The notes: generated by a model from the sequence alone, not told the origin. Positions 22,520 to 34,196 are shown, counted from the first letter of the stretch. The stretch is DNA of 64,000 nucleotides from Lithobates sylvaticus (GCA_028564925.1 CM053033.1:116018252-116082251); one strand, 5' to 3'. Made by a program: numbers and translations.

Positions 22520-23071
22520 AAGTACTGCTATGAAAAACCCTTGTTCTACCCTTCCACTGTTTTAATGAAGACATTTTTTGTGCTCTTGTGTTCCTGCAAG
22601 AGATTTCCCCATACTCCTGGTCTTGGTGACATTGTTGTCCTAGGGACAGGAAGTGAGGGGAACGGAACAGGATGTGAGGGGAAATCCACCAAGCAGGCAG
22701 CACCTATTTAAAATGCAAAACAATACATTTGGCTAGCCATACACACATGGCTTTCCCATGTGCAGTCTGTGGGCTGAATGAGTGAGATCGAAAAGGTTCC
22801 TCCATCCACTTTAAACAAGGTGAATGAAGGAATCTCCACTGCCGGCTATTGTATTCAAGCAGCTGTGAGACCCGTGGCTGCCTAAATATCAAACAATAAC
22901 TGCATCTGATTGGTTGCAATCACTGTTAGGCTCACAGTTTTCCACTCAGCCCCTTGACTGCTGAGAAGCATAGGTTCATTTATGACCAACTAATAAACCA
23001 ATTCCTTGCCCCCCAAAAAGACAGGAAAGCTGATTAAGTTGGAAATAGGGCAAGGCCACAGCTTTATTTAA
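22520..23071. other. No gene recognised
   Basis: Contains a GACAGGAAGTGAGGGGAA patch related to other dispersed repeat pieces; otherwise featureless intronic DNA. Confidence 0.4.
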
Positions 23072-23400
23072 CCACTTTCAGACCGGAACAATTTGCAGCC
23101 AAAGGGCAAGGCCCCTTTTTGCGATTCGGCACTGCGTCGCTTTACCTGACAATTGCGCGGTCGTTCGACGTGGCTCCCAAACAAAATTTACGTCCTTTTT
23201 TCCCACAAATAGAGGTTTCTTTTGGTGGTATTTGATCACCCCTGCGGTTTTATATTTTTGCGCTATAAACAAAAAAGAGCGTCAATTTTGAAAAAAAACG
23301 CATTCTTTTTTACTTTTTGGTATAATAAATTTCCCCCAAAAATATTTTGGGGGACACATTTTTTTCCTGAGTTTAGGCCGATACGTATTCCTCTACATAT
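23072..23400. mobile_element. TTAA-flanked CCACTTC MITE, truncated
   Basis: Starts CCACTTTCAGACCGG after TTAA (23068-23071) and matches 44847 onward through GACAATTGCGCGGTCG and TTTCTTTTGGTGGTATTTGATCACC. The right end is lost near 23400. Confidence 0.65.
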
Positions 23401-23649
23401 GGTGTACAACTCTTGTGACAGTCAGAGCAGTTGGATGTGCCCCAGCATAGCCTTTTCCTAGAGTTCAGGCTCCACCCAGTCACCTCAGGTCTTTGTAGCC
23501 AATCCTAAATGAGCTACTTAACTTCCCTTTTAGGTTCATGCCCACAGTGGTGCAATGCTTCCAGCAGTCAAGGCTCCCTTTTCCTAAAGTAGGTTTAAGG
23601 GGCCTTCATTGCTTTTCAACCAGTTTGTCAAGCTGGATTGCCTACAAGT

Positions 23650-24610
23650 TGCAGTTCAATGAGGTAGTGATCCCCAAGCAAAACATGACTTAGCACTTGG
23701 TGGAGAAACCCTTGTTGGCAAGCACATAGGTAAGACATTTCTTGTATTTGGTGACCAGGTTTGCACACATCTCAGGGGGGCGCACTCTTCTTTAAAGATC
23801 TTCTCTAAATGCTTAAGGTTTTTTGGCTGTCTCTTGGCAACTCGAAGTTTGAGCTGCCTCCATAAATTTTCTATAGGATTAAGGTCTGGAGACTGGCTAG
23901 GCTAGGCCACTCCATGACCTTAATGTGCTTCTTCCTGAGACACTCCTTTGTTGCCTTGGTGGTAAGGACACCATCCCTACAGTCAAGCACAGGGGTGGAA
24001 ACATGATGCTTTGGGGCTATTTCTCTGCTAAAGGTATAGACTGACTTTGCCGCATTGAGGGGCCAATAGATGAGGCCATGTACTGTAAAATCTTGAATGA
24101 GAACCTTCTTCCCTCAGCCAGAACACTGAAGATAGGTTATGGTTGGGTCTTTCAGCATGACAATGACCCAAAACATACCGCCAAGGCAACAAAGGAGTGG
24201 CTCAAAAAGAAGCACATTAAGGTCATGGAGTGGCCTAGCCAGTCTTTAGACCTAATCCTATAGAAAATCTATGGAGGGAGCTGAAACTTGGAGTTGCAAA
24301 GCGACAGCCAAGAAACCTTAAGGATTTAGAGAAGATCTTTAAAAAAGAATGGACCAAAATCCCTCCTGAGATGTGTGCAAGCCTGGTCACTAACTACAAG
24401 AAACATCTTACCTCTGTGCTTGCCTACAAGGGTTTCTCCACCAAGTACTAAGTCATGTTTTGCTTGGGGATCAACTACCTATTTTGCTCACTGAACTGCA
24501 ACTCAGATTATAACTATTATATCATGTGTTTTTTCTGTATTTTTGGTTGATATTTTAAAATACACCTATAATAAAAGTTATAGACCCTTTATCTCTTTGT
24601 AAGTGAGCAA
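23650..24610 (+). mobile_element. Tc1 relic folded back on itself
   Basis: The + strand part (about 23965-24600) is the 3' half of a Tc1 transposon ending in the usual AACTGCAACTCA...AAAATACACCTATAATAAAAG region. The left arm (23650-23962) is a diverged inverted copy of 24180-24505: it ends with the complement of CCAAGGCAACAAAGGAGTG and starts with the complement of TGAACTGCAACT. The result is a head-to-head partial dimer with a roughly 220-bp spacer. Neither Tc1 terminal repeat is complete. Confidence 0.8.
23975..24450 (+). pseudogene. Tc1 transposase, C-terminal half
   Basis: DDE transposase remnant. GGNMMLWG-type sequence leads to an open stretch at 24078-24263 with [18 protein letters not shown] (the second catalytic Asp) and [11 protein letters not shown] one-base loss then disrupts the usual [15 protein letters not shown], and the tail resumes as [18 protein letters not shown]...[15 protein letters not shown]. 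The DNA-binding N-terminal half is absent. Not functional. Confidence 0.85.
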
Positions 24611-24849
24611 AGTTACAAAAGTGTAGCAGTAAATTGCTAAAATTATAGAGAGGGCACCTCTAAGTAATTTTTATGTCTTATGGGGTTTAAAAGGAGACTA
24701 ATGTGTAAATCCTTTACTAAAAATACTAAGAAGTACTGTAAAGGAGAAAATTGCATGGCTCTGCCCAGCTGATGAAAAAAAAAAATCCCCTTTATTTTGT
24801 GTTAGGTTGTACATACTGTACCTTCCTCTGCTCTCTGTTGTACTCCTCT

Positions 24850-25140
24850 AACAAAGTCATAGAAAATCTGACGTTATTCCAGTAAAATAATACATATAAT
24901 TTGCATTTCAGCATGCCCTCGTTAAGTTATTTAAAACTAAATGATGATATCAAGTGTCTAATAGGGATTTGACAAGTCCTAATTAATATACCTAATGACA
25001 CGTTCTTCCAGCACCCATAATTAAAAAGACTGCGTTGGGCTGTCTACAGGGAATAGAACATATTCTGGCTTGTCTTTCTGCTTTGGCTGGCAGAAGAGAC
25101 AACATAATTGTAAAATCTTTCCATCATGGCTGACTACATG
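24850..25140. promoter_or_regulatory. Candidate conserved noncoding element
   Basis: Non-repetitive AT-rich block with an octamer-like ATTTGCAT (24900), AAATGATGATATCAAG and CCTAATTAATATACC, and CCATAATTAAAAAG near 25013. It has no terminal repeats and lies between transposons. Regulatory role is only a suggestion from motif texture. Confidence 0.25.
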
Positions 25141-25305
25141 ATTTGTGGGACCTGAGCTTCCAGTGTTTTTGTAAGCTGCCGGTGATTAAAGTGGACCTAT
25201 CATTTTAAGTTAGGCAGAAAACAGCAGGGTAGAAAAGGGTAGGAATTATTTTTATATTTTTTTCCAGTTTGGGCAAATTCAGGTTTAAGGGTCCATTTGC
25301 ACATA

Positions 25306-26870
25306 CAATATCTCACAAAAGTGAGTAAACCCCTCACATTTTTGTAAATATTTTATTATATCTTTCATGTGACAACACTGAAGAAATTACACTTTGCTAC
25401 AATATAAAGTAGTGAGTGTACAGCTTATATAACAGTGTAAATTTGCTGTCCCCTCAAAATAACTCAAAACACAGCCATTAATGTCTAAACCGCTGGCAAC
25501 AAAGGTGAGTACGCCCCTAAGTGAAAATGTCCAAATTGGGCCCAAAGTGTCAATATTTTGTGTGGTCACCATTATTTTCCAGCACTGCCTTATCCCTCTT
25601 GGGCATGAAGTTCACCAGAGCTTCACAGGTTGCCACTGGAGTTGACATCATGGAGCTGGTGGATGTTAGAGACCTTGTGCTCCTCCACCTTCTGTTTGAG
25701 AACGCCTTACAGATGCTCAATAGGGTTTAGGTCTAGAGACATGCTTGGCCAGTCCATCACCTTTACCCTCAGCTTCTTTAGCAAGGCAGCGGTGGTCTTG
25801 GAGGTGTGTTTGGGGTCTTTGTCATGTTGGAATACTGCCCTGCTGCCCAGTCTCCAAAAGGAAGAGGGATCATGCTCTGCATCAGTATGTCACAGTACAT
25901 GTAGGTATTCATAGTTCCCTCAATGAACTGTAACTCTTGACTGTAGGCAAGACACACCTGTCTTTGTGCTCTTCACATGGTTGCCGCCACACACGCTTGG
26001 CACCATCTGAACCAAAAAAGTTTATCTTGGTCTCATCAGACCACAGGACATAGTTCCAGTAATCCATGTCCTTAGTCTGCTTCTCTTCAGCAAACTGTTT
26101 GCGAGCTTCCTTGTGCATCATCTTTAGAAGAGGCTTCCTTCTGGGATGACAGTAATGCAGACCAATTTGATTCAGTGTGTGGCGTATGGTCTGAGCACTG
26201 ACAGGCTGACCCCCCACCCCTTCAACCCCTGCAGCAATCCTGGCAGCACTCATACGTCTATTTCCCAAAGCAACCTCTGGATATGATGCTGAGCATGTGC
26301 ACTCAATTTCTTTGGTCGACCATGGCGAGGCCTGTTCTGTGTGGAACCTGTCCTGTTAAACCGCTGTATGGTGTTGGCCACCGTGCTGCAGCTCAGTTTC
26401 AGGGTCTTGGCAAACTTCTTATAGCCTAGGCCATCTTTATGTTGAGCATCAATTCTTTTCTTCAGCTCCTCAGAGAGTTCTTTGCCATGAGGTGCCATGT
26501 TGAACTTCCAGTGACCAGTATGTGAGAGTGAGAGCGATAACACCAAATTTAACACACCTGCTCCCCATTCACAACTGAGACCTTGTTACACTAACGAGTC
26601 ACATGACACTGGAGAGGGAAACTGGCTAATTGGACCCAATTTGGACATTTTCACTTAGGGGTGTACTCACTTTTGTTGCCAGCGGTTTAGACATTAATGG
26701 CTGTGTGGTGAGGTATTTTGAGGGGATAGCAAATTTACACTGTTATACAAGCTGTACACTCACTACTTTACATTGTAGCAAAGTGTAATTTCTTCAGTGT
26801 TGTCACATGAAAAGATATAATAAAATATTTACAAAAATGTGAGGGGTGTACTTACTTTTGTGAGATACTG
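25306..26870 (-). mobile_element. Tc1/mariner transposon, nearly full length
   Basis: A 1565-bp element with TA on both sides (25304-25305 and 26871-26872). Outer termini are CAATATCTCACAAAAGTGAG and its near complement ending TTTTGTGAGATACTG. Long terminal inverted repeats (roughly 230 bp) contain CTGGCAACAAAGGTGAGTAC and GTGTCAATATTTTGTG-type sequence. The transposase lies on the minus strand and is broken. The sequence type is one I know from fishes, frogs and lampreys. Confidence 0.93.
25570..26517 (-). pseudogene. Tc1/mariner transposase, frameshifted
   Basis: Reading leftwards: MAPHGKELSEELKKRI starts at about 26498 and gives paired helix-turn-helix domains (GYKKFAKTLKLSCSTVANTI, then a GRPKKLS hinge). 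A frame change near 26260 continues with QTIRHTLNQIGLHYC and the first catalytic Asp in WSDETKINFFG. About 20 residues appear missing after HKDRCVLPTVK, and an interrupted tail keeps [19 protein letters not shown] (second Asp) and LNPIEHL (Glu). DNA cut-and-paste function is lost. Confidence 0.88.
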
Positions 26871-27059
26871 TATGTGCCTGTGATTCAGCTGCTTTTTATT
26901 TGAGCTTTTCAATGCGCATTATCACACATATGCATTAAACAGTTTTTCTGTATTTAAATTTTGTTTTATATTGTGCATGTACCAGTCAACCTGTTAGGGC
27001 TGGCAATGCATCAAATGCAAGAAAAACATACAGTTTGCTTTAGCTCCCCAGCTCTGTAC

Positions 27060-27300
27060 TTACTTACCTTTCCTTTAAAGTGTATGTATAGCTAAACTTT
27101 TCTTTGTTTTTTTTTTTGTTTTAAATAGAATTTTCTTCTTGTCAAATTTTACTTCTATAGGGAGCTCCATTAAAGAGATTTCCCCTTACTTCCTGTTTGG
27201 GGGCAATGTTTTACCAGACAGGAAGTGGGGAAATCTGCAGCAGAAAAAACAGCAATAAAAAAAAGCTGACAGGGGTTCTAGCTGTCCTCTTCTTAACTGA
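27060..27300. repeat. Dispersed repeat with CTTCCTGTTTGGGGGCAATG
   Basis: Short inverted arms CTTACTTCCTGTTTGG...CCAGACAGGAAGTGGGG. Similar pieces lie at about 9840-9900, 27690-27790 and 58680. Probably one MITE family in several states of decay. Confidence 0.5.
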
Positions 27301-27407
27301 AACTGTAGAACATGTCAGCTGCTGCTACCCTTAAATCCAACACCAAAGAGCATACCACATATCCGGTGTCTGACTTCAGCCTCCACAAGCTGCTTGCAAA
27401 GATACAG

Positions 27408-27650
27408 TCGGCAGTCCAGTGCATGAACAGCATAAAAGTCCTTTATTAAGCACTAGGGGTTAAAAGGTTCCGAGATACAAAGAAAATACAGACGTATTTC
27501 TGCCCCTAAGGAGCCGTAGTCATAGCTGTGACTAAGGCCTGAGGGGCAGAAATGCGGCAGTATCATTTTTTTTTGTATCTTGGAACCTTTTAACATCTAG
27601 TACTTAATAAAGAACTTTTATGCTGTTCATTTACTGGATTGCCGACAATC
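27408..27650. mobile_element. Inverted-arm element, possible hammerhead family
   Basis: Near-palindrome. Left arm AGTCCAGTGCATGAACAGC, TTTATTAAGCACTAGGGG, TTCCGAGATAC; right arm carries the complements GTATCTTGGAACC, CTAGTACTTAATAAAG, GCTGTTCATTTACTGGATT. The middle carries GGCCTGAGGGGCAGAAATGCGG on the + strand and a matching CTCCTTAGGGGCAGAAATACG on the minus strand, both like worn CTGATGA...GAAAC hammerhead cores. Confidence 0.5.
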
Positions 27651-27659
27651 TCCAGTTTG

Positions 27660-28680
27660 GTCTTCCTCCGAATTTCAAAATATCTTTTACACTTCTGCCT
27701 GTGTTGCTGTTGGAGAGTTTTCCTCACTTCCTTTCTAGTGAAAGCGTTGCCCCCAGACAGGAAGTTTGGACAAATCTCTCTAACTGAGCCTCGGACAGCA
27801 GCAAAACCTCAGCAGAGTTCCAATCCCTCTCCATGCTATCAAAAAAAGTTAGATACATTAGCTCCCACCACTCCATGTAGCCACCAAGAGCAAAGAAAAT
27901 ACCCTGTCATTTTCAATGTGGAGGATCTGTGACTCGCTTGATGTGGCAATGATGGTGCTTGGCGATTGGCTCACTCCTGGTGCTGAACAGAGAGATGGGG
28001 TAGCAAAGCAAAGATTGAGTTTGTGCTGCTGGGGATGGAGACATTTAGGTCCTACATAGGCAATAATACAGGTTTACTTTATACCCCACACTGTTCTAGT
28101 AAAGGGAATTCTTCAGAATGGTGGAAATCCTCCATTACCTCTCCACCTTGAACCACGCAGGGTTTACATATGCTTTGCAGAATCAGTACCTATCATGTGC
28201 TCCTTTTGAACCACCCCATGGTGAAATCTAGTATTGCAGCATGGTCAAATGTGTGTTTGGTTTTAACAGCAACATTTTTTTTGTTATGTTTGATCTCCAT
28301 TCTGCTCAGCATGTTTGGGCTGAGCAGTGGAATCTCTCTTTGCTAGTACACAGTGAGAACACTGAGGATTTTTGTTTGCCCATCCTTATCCTATTTACAG
28401 TATACCATACTTCTATTTGTACGCTTCGTCCCATGGAGGTTGCTTGAAGGTTTGGCTGGGGTTCTCTGAGGAAGCTCTTTGGAAGACAAAGGGAATGGTG
28501 GAAAAGATAGAGGAAGGGCAAGCACACAAAACAAGTGGATGGCCTTACACCTTACTTAGATGTTCAGTGTCCTTATAACAGTATGTGGCCATCTACTTGT
28601 TTTGTTTAAACTTCCTTGGTTGCGAGCTGGGCAGGCACCTTGGTGACTGAGGACTGGGTATGGGTTGTGTGTGGACCGAC
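27660..28680. other. No gene recognised
   Basis: Includes the repeat piece at 27690-27930. The remainder (to 28680) is intronic DNA without supported features. Confidence 0.4.
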
Positions 28681-29079
28681 CTGGAGCGCATTTGATTTTT
28701 ACGTCAAATTTCGATTTAGTTTTAGTCATAGTCTTTTGACTAAAATGCCATTTTAGTTTTAGTTGTATTTTAGGCATCTGAATTGTTTTATTCATATTTT
28801 AGTCAACTAAAATGTCCAGTACATTTTAGTCAACAAAAATCTTCAGTACCCACCTGTACTTGCACTTTCCTCTGTGCGCTGCCTTTCTGTCAAAGTCCCA
28901 GCCCCCTGACTCTATCGACAAACTGTATTGGCTCCCTCTGTCTGCCTGCTGCCTGGGAGTTCTGGAACAATGCCCTGCAAACCACAGAAGAGGAACTCCC
29001 CCGTCGAATTCTTGTCTGTCGGGATGTCACGTGGTGCGTGTTTTCCTTCCCAGCAAGTTTATAGCACTGTGTTAAAAAA

Positions 29080-29405
29080 CAGCCTCCCCAGACCATCCAG
29101 TTCTCTGCCTTGTGCTCTCCCTCACTCCCATTTACTCCCCCATCCCCACTTGCAGGTCACCTCCCCATCCCCAAAGTATAATGCACCCTGCCCTGTGCTC
29201 TCCCTCACTCCCATTTACTTCCCCATCCCCACTTGCAGGTCACCTCCCCATCCCCAAAGTATAATGCACCCTGCCCTGTGCTCTCCCTCACTCCCATTTA
29301 CTTCCCCATCCCCACTTGCAGGTCACCTCCCCATCCCCAAAGTATAATGCACCCTGCCCTGTGCTCTCCCTCACTCCCATTTACTTCCCCATCCCCACTT
29401 GCAGC
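29080..29405. repeat. 83-bp minisatellite
   Basis: GTGCTCTCCCTCACTCCC recurs at 29112, 29195, 29278 and 29361, an exact 83-bp spacing. About 3.8 units, the last three nearly identical. Confidence 0.95.
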
Positions 29406-29579
29406 CTGGAATTACAGCCAATATAGTTTACAGTTTTATAGGTTTGTTTTTATATTTTAAAGTTGCACTTCTGTTTGTCAAAAAGCAATGTTTTGTTTGT
29501 TTATGAAACTTGGTTTTATTTAAAACGTTATATATCACAATGGCTAAATCCGTGTCTGTAGTGCATGTTCAAACTTTAA

Positions 29580-30025
29580 AGTGGTTGTAAAGGCTCAAGT
29601 TTTTTTTTACCTTCATGCATTCTATGCTTAAAGGTAAAAAATCTTCTCCGTGCAGCAGCCCCAACCCCCCCCCCCCCCACTCCCTGACCCCCCTAATACT
29701 TACCTGAGCCTGATCTTTCTCCAGTGTTGTGCACGGGAGTCTTGGCTCTGCTGGGTTTCTCCCTCCTCACTGGCTGCTGTCAGTCACAGTCAGTGAGCCA
29801 ATGAGGAGGGAGGGGGGCGGGGTGTGTGAATGGACACGCAGAGCAGCTCTGGAGCACACCTGCTCAGGTGCCCCCATTGCTTGCTCTGGGGGCACTCAGC
29901 AGGAAGGAGGGGCCTGGAGCACCGGCAGGGGACCCGAGAATAGGCGGAATGGGTTGCTCTCTGCAAAACCGCAAGTAGAACATGTTTATTATTAAAAGAA
30001 TAAAAATGTTACCTTTACTATCACT
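29580..30025. mobile_element. TTAA-flanked MITE (AGTGGTTGTAAAGGC)
   Basis: Starts AGTGGTTGTAAAGGC, ends TTTACTATCACT, with TTAA at 29576-29579 and 30026-30029. GC-rich interior with GAGGGAGGGGGGCGGGG. piggyBac- or Kolobok-type target site. Inserted in the relic at 28690-30235. Confidence 0.75.
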
Positions 30026-30358
30026 TTAAATACCATAAATAACATGTTATTGGATTTTTACTCAAGGAGTATATAATGAATTTTAAATTCTAGAGAAAAG
30101 TTTAAATAATGCATTACAATTTAACTAAACACATTAGATTATCAAGTTTATCAATTGACTTTAGATTTTGTCACTGAAAACATGCAGCTGATGAAAACCA
30201 TGGCCAAAATATTTTCATCCACAAAATTAGCATTCCTGGAGTGGTGTGTTTTCTTATGTTGTACTCAAAGGGCATGTCAAGTCTAGAAAATTCTCACATT
30301 TCTCTATAGCTGCCCCATTCTTGACAATAACTTTTGACACTAGCACCAGTCAACCTAA

Positions 30359-30671
30359 TGCTGGCCATAGACTATACGAAAAATCGGCCAAAATTTGTTC
30401 ATTTAGGCAGTTTGTTCGTTTTTAGGCCAGATAATGGGCACAAAATCGATATCAATTTCTAACGAACGATAAATTCAAAGGTTAATGTGTTTCCCGTATG
30501 AACTGCTTGCACTAGGTATATGTAAAAGAAACGAACAAAAAATGCAATCATTTATGTCCACTGAATGATTTATTGGTCATTACATGATGGCACTATCGTT
30601 TGGGCTCACGGCCGAATGTTTGTTTTTTGAACATGGGTTTGGCCGATTTTCCGTATAGTGTATGGCCAACA
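30359..30671. mobile_element. MITE with TGCTGGCCATAGACTATACG termini
   Basis: Inverted ends TGCTGGCCATAGACTATACG and CGTATAGTGTATGGCCAACA, flanked by TAA on both sides (30356-30358 and 30672-30674). Short noncoding interior with CGAACAAA/TTTGTTCG arms. Harbinger-like by target size. Confidence 0.8.
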
Positions 30672-30679
30672 TAACTCTC

Positions 30680-31490
30680 CCACATCCTAAATTCCTAACA
30701 CTGCCATAAGAAACATGCATACAAGCCTAAACAGAAATAATGTCATGCTTCAAAATATGCTAAACGTTCATAGTTTGTGAACAAAGTAGAGCAACATTTG
30801 TGTTATTGCCAGTAGCAACCTTCTTCCCTTTCTTTGATATTAAAAAATGAAACCTAATTGGGTCCTACAAGCTTTTAGCTCCTGTTTTTTTCCAGCTGAA
30901 GTTATTTAGCCCTTATGGCTACCTTCCCTAGACTCCTTCTTCGTCTCGATATGCCCTGAGCAAAGTAATAGGGTTCTCTTTAATCTCAGCAATGAGACAG
31001 TGTTTTGGCCACCTCTGTTTAGCAGAGTCCTTAGACTTTCTGGCACTGCTTTCAAGTTTCCATCTCCCATGAATAAAGTGTTCCATCCGCTATTGCAGCT
31101 TCACAGATTAGTTGTTTGGAAACGATTGTCTGTGTATTCAGGTCATGGATCTAGCCCAGCATGGGGTTTGTGAAGATCACAGCATAAGCGAGGAAGCAAA
31201 CTCTGTGCAATTAGTAGTCCTGTTTACCTGCCTACGTGGCCCTCATCGATGACCGGACTTTTCTTAGAAGACATGTTGCTATAGAGGCAAACCAAAGGTG
31301 AGGTGACCCACACTGGGAGGTAGCAAAAGTAAAAACATTTCCTGAAATAATTCATGTAATTTACTTTCTTGATACATGAACCTGTATTGAGAGAAAAACA
31401 GAAAAAAAAAGCCTGGAACAAGCATGCCAATCAGAAAAGCGGGTGATATCAGAACTTATGCTTTGCATATCAGTTTTGAGTCTTATGCCG
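30680..31490. other. Unique intronic DNA, no gene recognised
   Basis: Non-repetitive, moderately GC-balanced stretch (densest at 30900-31300). No splice-flanked F-BAR exon is present. It could hold a noncoding regulatory element but nothing specific supports that. Confidence 0.35.
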
Positions 31491-31495
31491 CGTAC

Positions 31496-31918
31496 ACACG
31501 ACAGTTTTTTCCATCAGAATAAACTCTGACGGTTTCTCTGACGTAGTTCCGCTGAAACTGTCTTGCCTACACACGATCACACCAAAGTCCAACCGTCTAG
31601 AACGCAGTGACGTACAACACGCACGACGGGACTAGAAAAAGGAAGTTCAATAGCCAGTAGCCAATAGCTTCTGTCTCGTACTTGCATCAGAGCATGCATA
31701 GTTTTTGGTCCATCGGAACAGCATACAGACAAGCGGTTTTCCCGATTGGAATTGATTCCGTTGGAAATATTTAGAACATGTTCTATTTCTAGGTCCGTCA
31801 GAATTTTTGAAAAAAAAAAAAAAAAAAAGTCAGATGAGGCACACACACGATCGGAATATCCGATGAAAAGATTCCGTCTAGCTTTTTCTGCCGGAAAGTC
31901 AGACCGTGTGCATGAGAC
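31496..31918. mobile_element. MITE, CGCGTACACACGA family, copy 1
   Basis: Begins TGCCGCGTACACACGACAG and ends CCGTGTGCATGAGAC, flanked by TTA. Shares internal GACGTAGTTCC..., TAGCCAATAG and GAGCATGC segments with copies at 53254-53653 and 59264-59675. Confidence 0.8.
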
Positions 31919-31921
31919 TTA

Positions 31922-33512
31922 GAAACCATCAAACCCAAGGGATCACTATGACCGGGACCAAGTCATTTTAGTAGGTCATGGCATGGCAGTCTCCATATCT
32001 CCTCCAACCCAAAATTTGGATACCACATAGTTTATTCCCTGGATAACCGCCGCCTTACTACCAATGTGATCACCACGTCTCCCCAAACAGAGAGCTGGAG
32101 ACATTGGCTACTTAGCAGAAAGTCAAACTAGACCATCACTGCCACAGCAGGTGGGCCTGGATTCTGGATGCTGTAGTCTAGTTTAAAGAGAAAATTGTAG
32201 TCTTTGCAACATTTTTTTCAGATATATGCATAAAATTTATGCATAAAATGGATCGGCTTGATGTAATTAATTTTATCAATGTGTGTTCGTTTTCCAAATA
32301 ATCTTTTATTCTATGAGTAGTGTTTAACTGTATAGGTGCATGGGAGTAACCATATTTATTCCTTGCATCCCTGCTTTTTGCTTTGCAGTGCCACACAATA
32401 ATAGTGGATTTACTGCTGCTCCTCACAATGCCTGTCTGAGTCAGCTGACTCACTGAAAACAATGCTCACCCTGTGTGGCTAATATCTTATTTTAATAGCA
32501 ACACAAGGAGGTTATATAAGGCTATGTTGCGTACAGAGCTCCCTCTAGTGGTTATTTCTACAAATTCCTAGACTTAGTATATAGTATGACAAACATTGTG
32601 AATGTCACATCACTTACTTTAAGATAAATACTGCAGTAACAACTTCAAATATGTACTCACTGAAAATGAACCATACTTACCCGGTCACTGAATTTACTCA
32701 GCAAAGCTTTCCCTGTAAGGCTCATTCACAGCATACATGCATAAAAACTGATGGTAAAAACGCGCAGATTTGATCTGCATAAAATATTTTGGTCTTGTTC
32801 ACACCATGTGCATAGATATGTATATTTCTTAGGTAGGTCTCTGCAAGGACACAAATAAAAACAATTGTTTTCTATGTGCCCTGTTCATAGCATAACACTG
32901 CCGTTATGAGTTTTTTGTTTTCTGTGCAGGAATCTGCAACAAAGTGTAATGGCACAAAAGAAAAAATTGTTCTCTAAGTGCCCAGTTCATACCACAATGT
33001 TGGTGTCACGTGAGCTTCTTTTCTGCTCAGAAAATTGTATACAGGTTGCAGATTTCTGTGCAGAAAAAGTCCAGACATGATACCAATGTTGTGGTGGAAA
33101 CAGGGCACATAGAGAACAACTGTTTACTTTGTGCCCTTGCAGAGATGGGTGCAGAAGAACTCACGTATCGGCACATGGTGTGAAGAAGCCCTTTATACTC
33201 ACCTCTCCTGTCTTCATTCAAAAGAAATGATCTTCCCAAGGCTGCAAGGAAACCAACATTTCCAGATATCCAGGAGTTTTGATCTTCAGGATGTCCAACA
33301 GCTCTCCTCGATTCCTCCATGTGACCTCCACCCATTACAGGATACAGTGGTGACATGGAGGTCTGAGGGAGGAACCTTTGCGATTTGCAGGGGACCAAGG
33401 AAATTAAAACTTCTGGATTTATCAGTTTCCCTATGGAGAGGTAAGTATATACCGTCTTTTTTTACAGGACAAGCTTGAGTAAATTTAGTATAGCAACAGG
33501 GTCACTTTAGAG
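31922..33512. other. No gene; worn repeat at 32716-33190
   Basis: The stretch 32716-33190 has inverted segments (TGTTCTCTAAGTGCCC / GGGCACATAGAGAACA; CATACCACAATGTTGG / CCAATGTTGTGGTGG) and is probably a decayed MITE. The remainder shows nothing supported. Confidence 0.4.
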
Positions 33513-33559
33513 CAGGGGTCTCAAAACTTTCTAAACAAAGGGGGCGAGGCCAACAGGTC

Positions 33560-33905
33560 TCATTCACAAAGAACAACATACATCACAAAAACTTAAAGCA
33601 AAACTACTAAACTGCTACCCCAATGGGGGGAGTGGGATCAGCTCAGGAGTATCTAGGCTCAAACATTGATAATCAGGATACAGATTGAGTAAGTAGCATC
33701 ATAACTGGGTGTTCGGTTGAGGTCTATACTTTAATTTGCGTTACCTGGCTCGCTGCTTGTTGTAGAAGAATCACCAAGCCAACATGCCCAAATCTTATTA
33801 AATTTATTGGGGCAACCCCTGTTAGCGTAAGTAGCTTTGTACAAAGGCAGGCTGGCATTAATCAAACCCTTCCAACATTGGATGGAAGGAGGGGATAATT
33901 GCTTT
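33560..33905 (-). pseudogene. 5'-truncated L1/Tx1-like LINE fragment, ORF2 tail
   Basis: Reading the minus strand from about 33900: IQCWKGLINASLPLYK, then YANRGCPNKFNKIW and WLGDSSTTSS. This aligns directly with the C-terminus of ORF2 at 5286-9050 (IQQWKGTINATLPYKK, HRGCPAKFNKIW). The 3' UTR follows towards 33560. A related family member truncated to its last few hundred bases. Confidence 0.75.
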
Positions 33906-34181
33906 CAGTTCTGGGTATGGGACTTTGAATATACCTCCAATGGTGTGGCAGATGCACAAAAGTGATAATACTATAGAGAAAAAAAAATTCCACTTTATTT
34001 CAACATTTGTAAAACACACAAGTTAAAATAATTTTAAAAACAATCATATATATCAGCCAGCCGATTATTATTTTTTATAAATATCCTCTTTCCTTCCCCC
34101 TTTTATTCAAAAGTAGGTGTAGGATGATAATGATAATTATTTTCTTGTATTTTGTATTTTTTTATACAAATGATCTTGTAT

Positions 34182-34196
34182 GGAATTCAATAATTT
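34182..34196. repeat. LINE target-site duplication, left copy
   Basis: GGAATTCAATAATTT, identical to 40562-40576. It sets the LINE start at 34197. Confidence 0.95.

Larger units (their letters stand above)
28690..30235. mobile_element. hAT-like relic of the GACTAAAAC family
   Basis: Left portion (TTTAGTTTTAGTCATAGTC..., TTTTAGTCAACTAAAATG) and right portion (30060-30235, ending AAAATTAGCATTCCTG) are diverged relatives of the element at 21044-22510. It hosts an 83-bp minisatellite and a TTAA MITE. Terminal repeats are too worn to set exact ends. Confidence 0.55.

Noticed and set aside
27480-27570. A second intact hammerhead
   Set aside because: GGCCTGAGGGGCAGAAATGCGG keeps the general order but not the CTGATGA core or stem I pairing; noted only as a decayed relative.
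33131-33478. 115-codon plus-strand frame as a possible exon
   Set aside because: It runs through a decayed hairpin repeat and out the other side without splice sites or recognisable protein.
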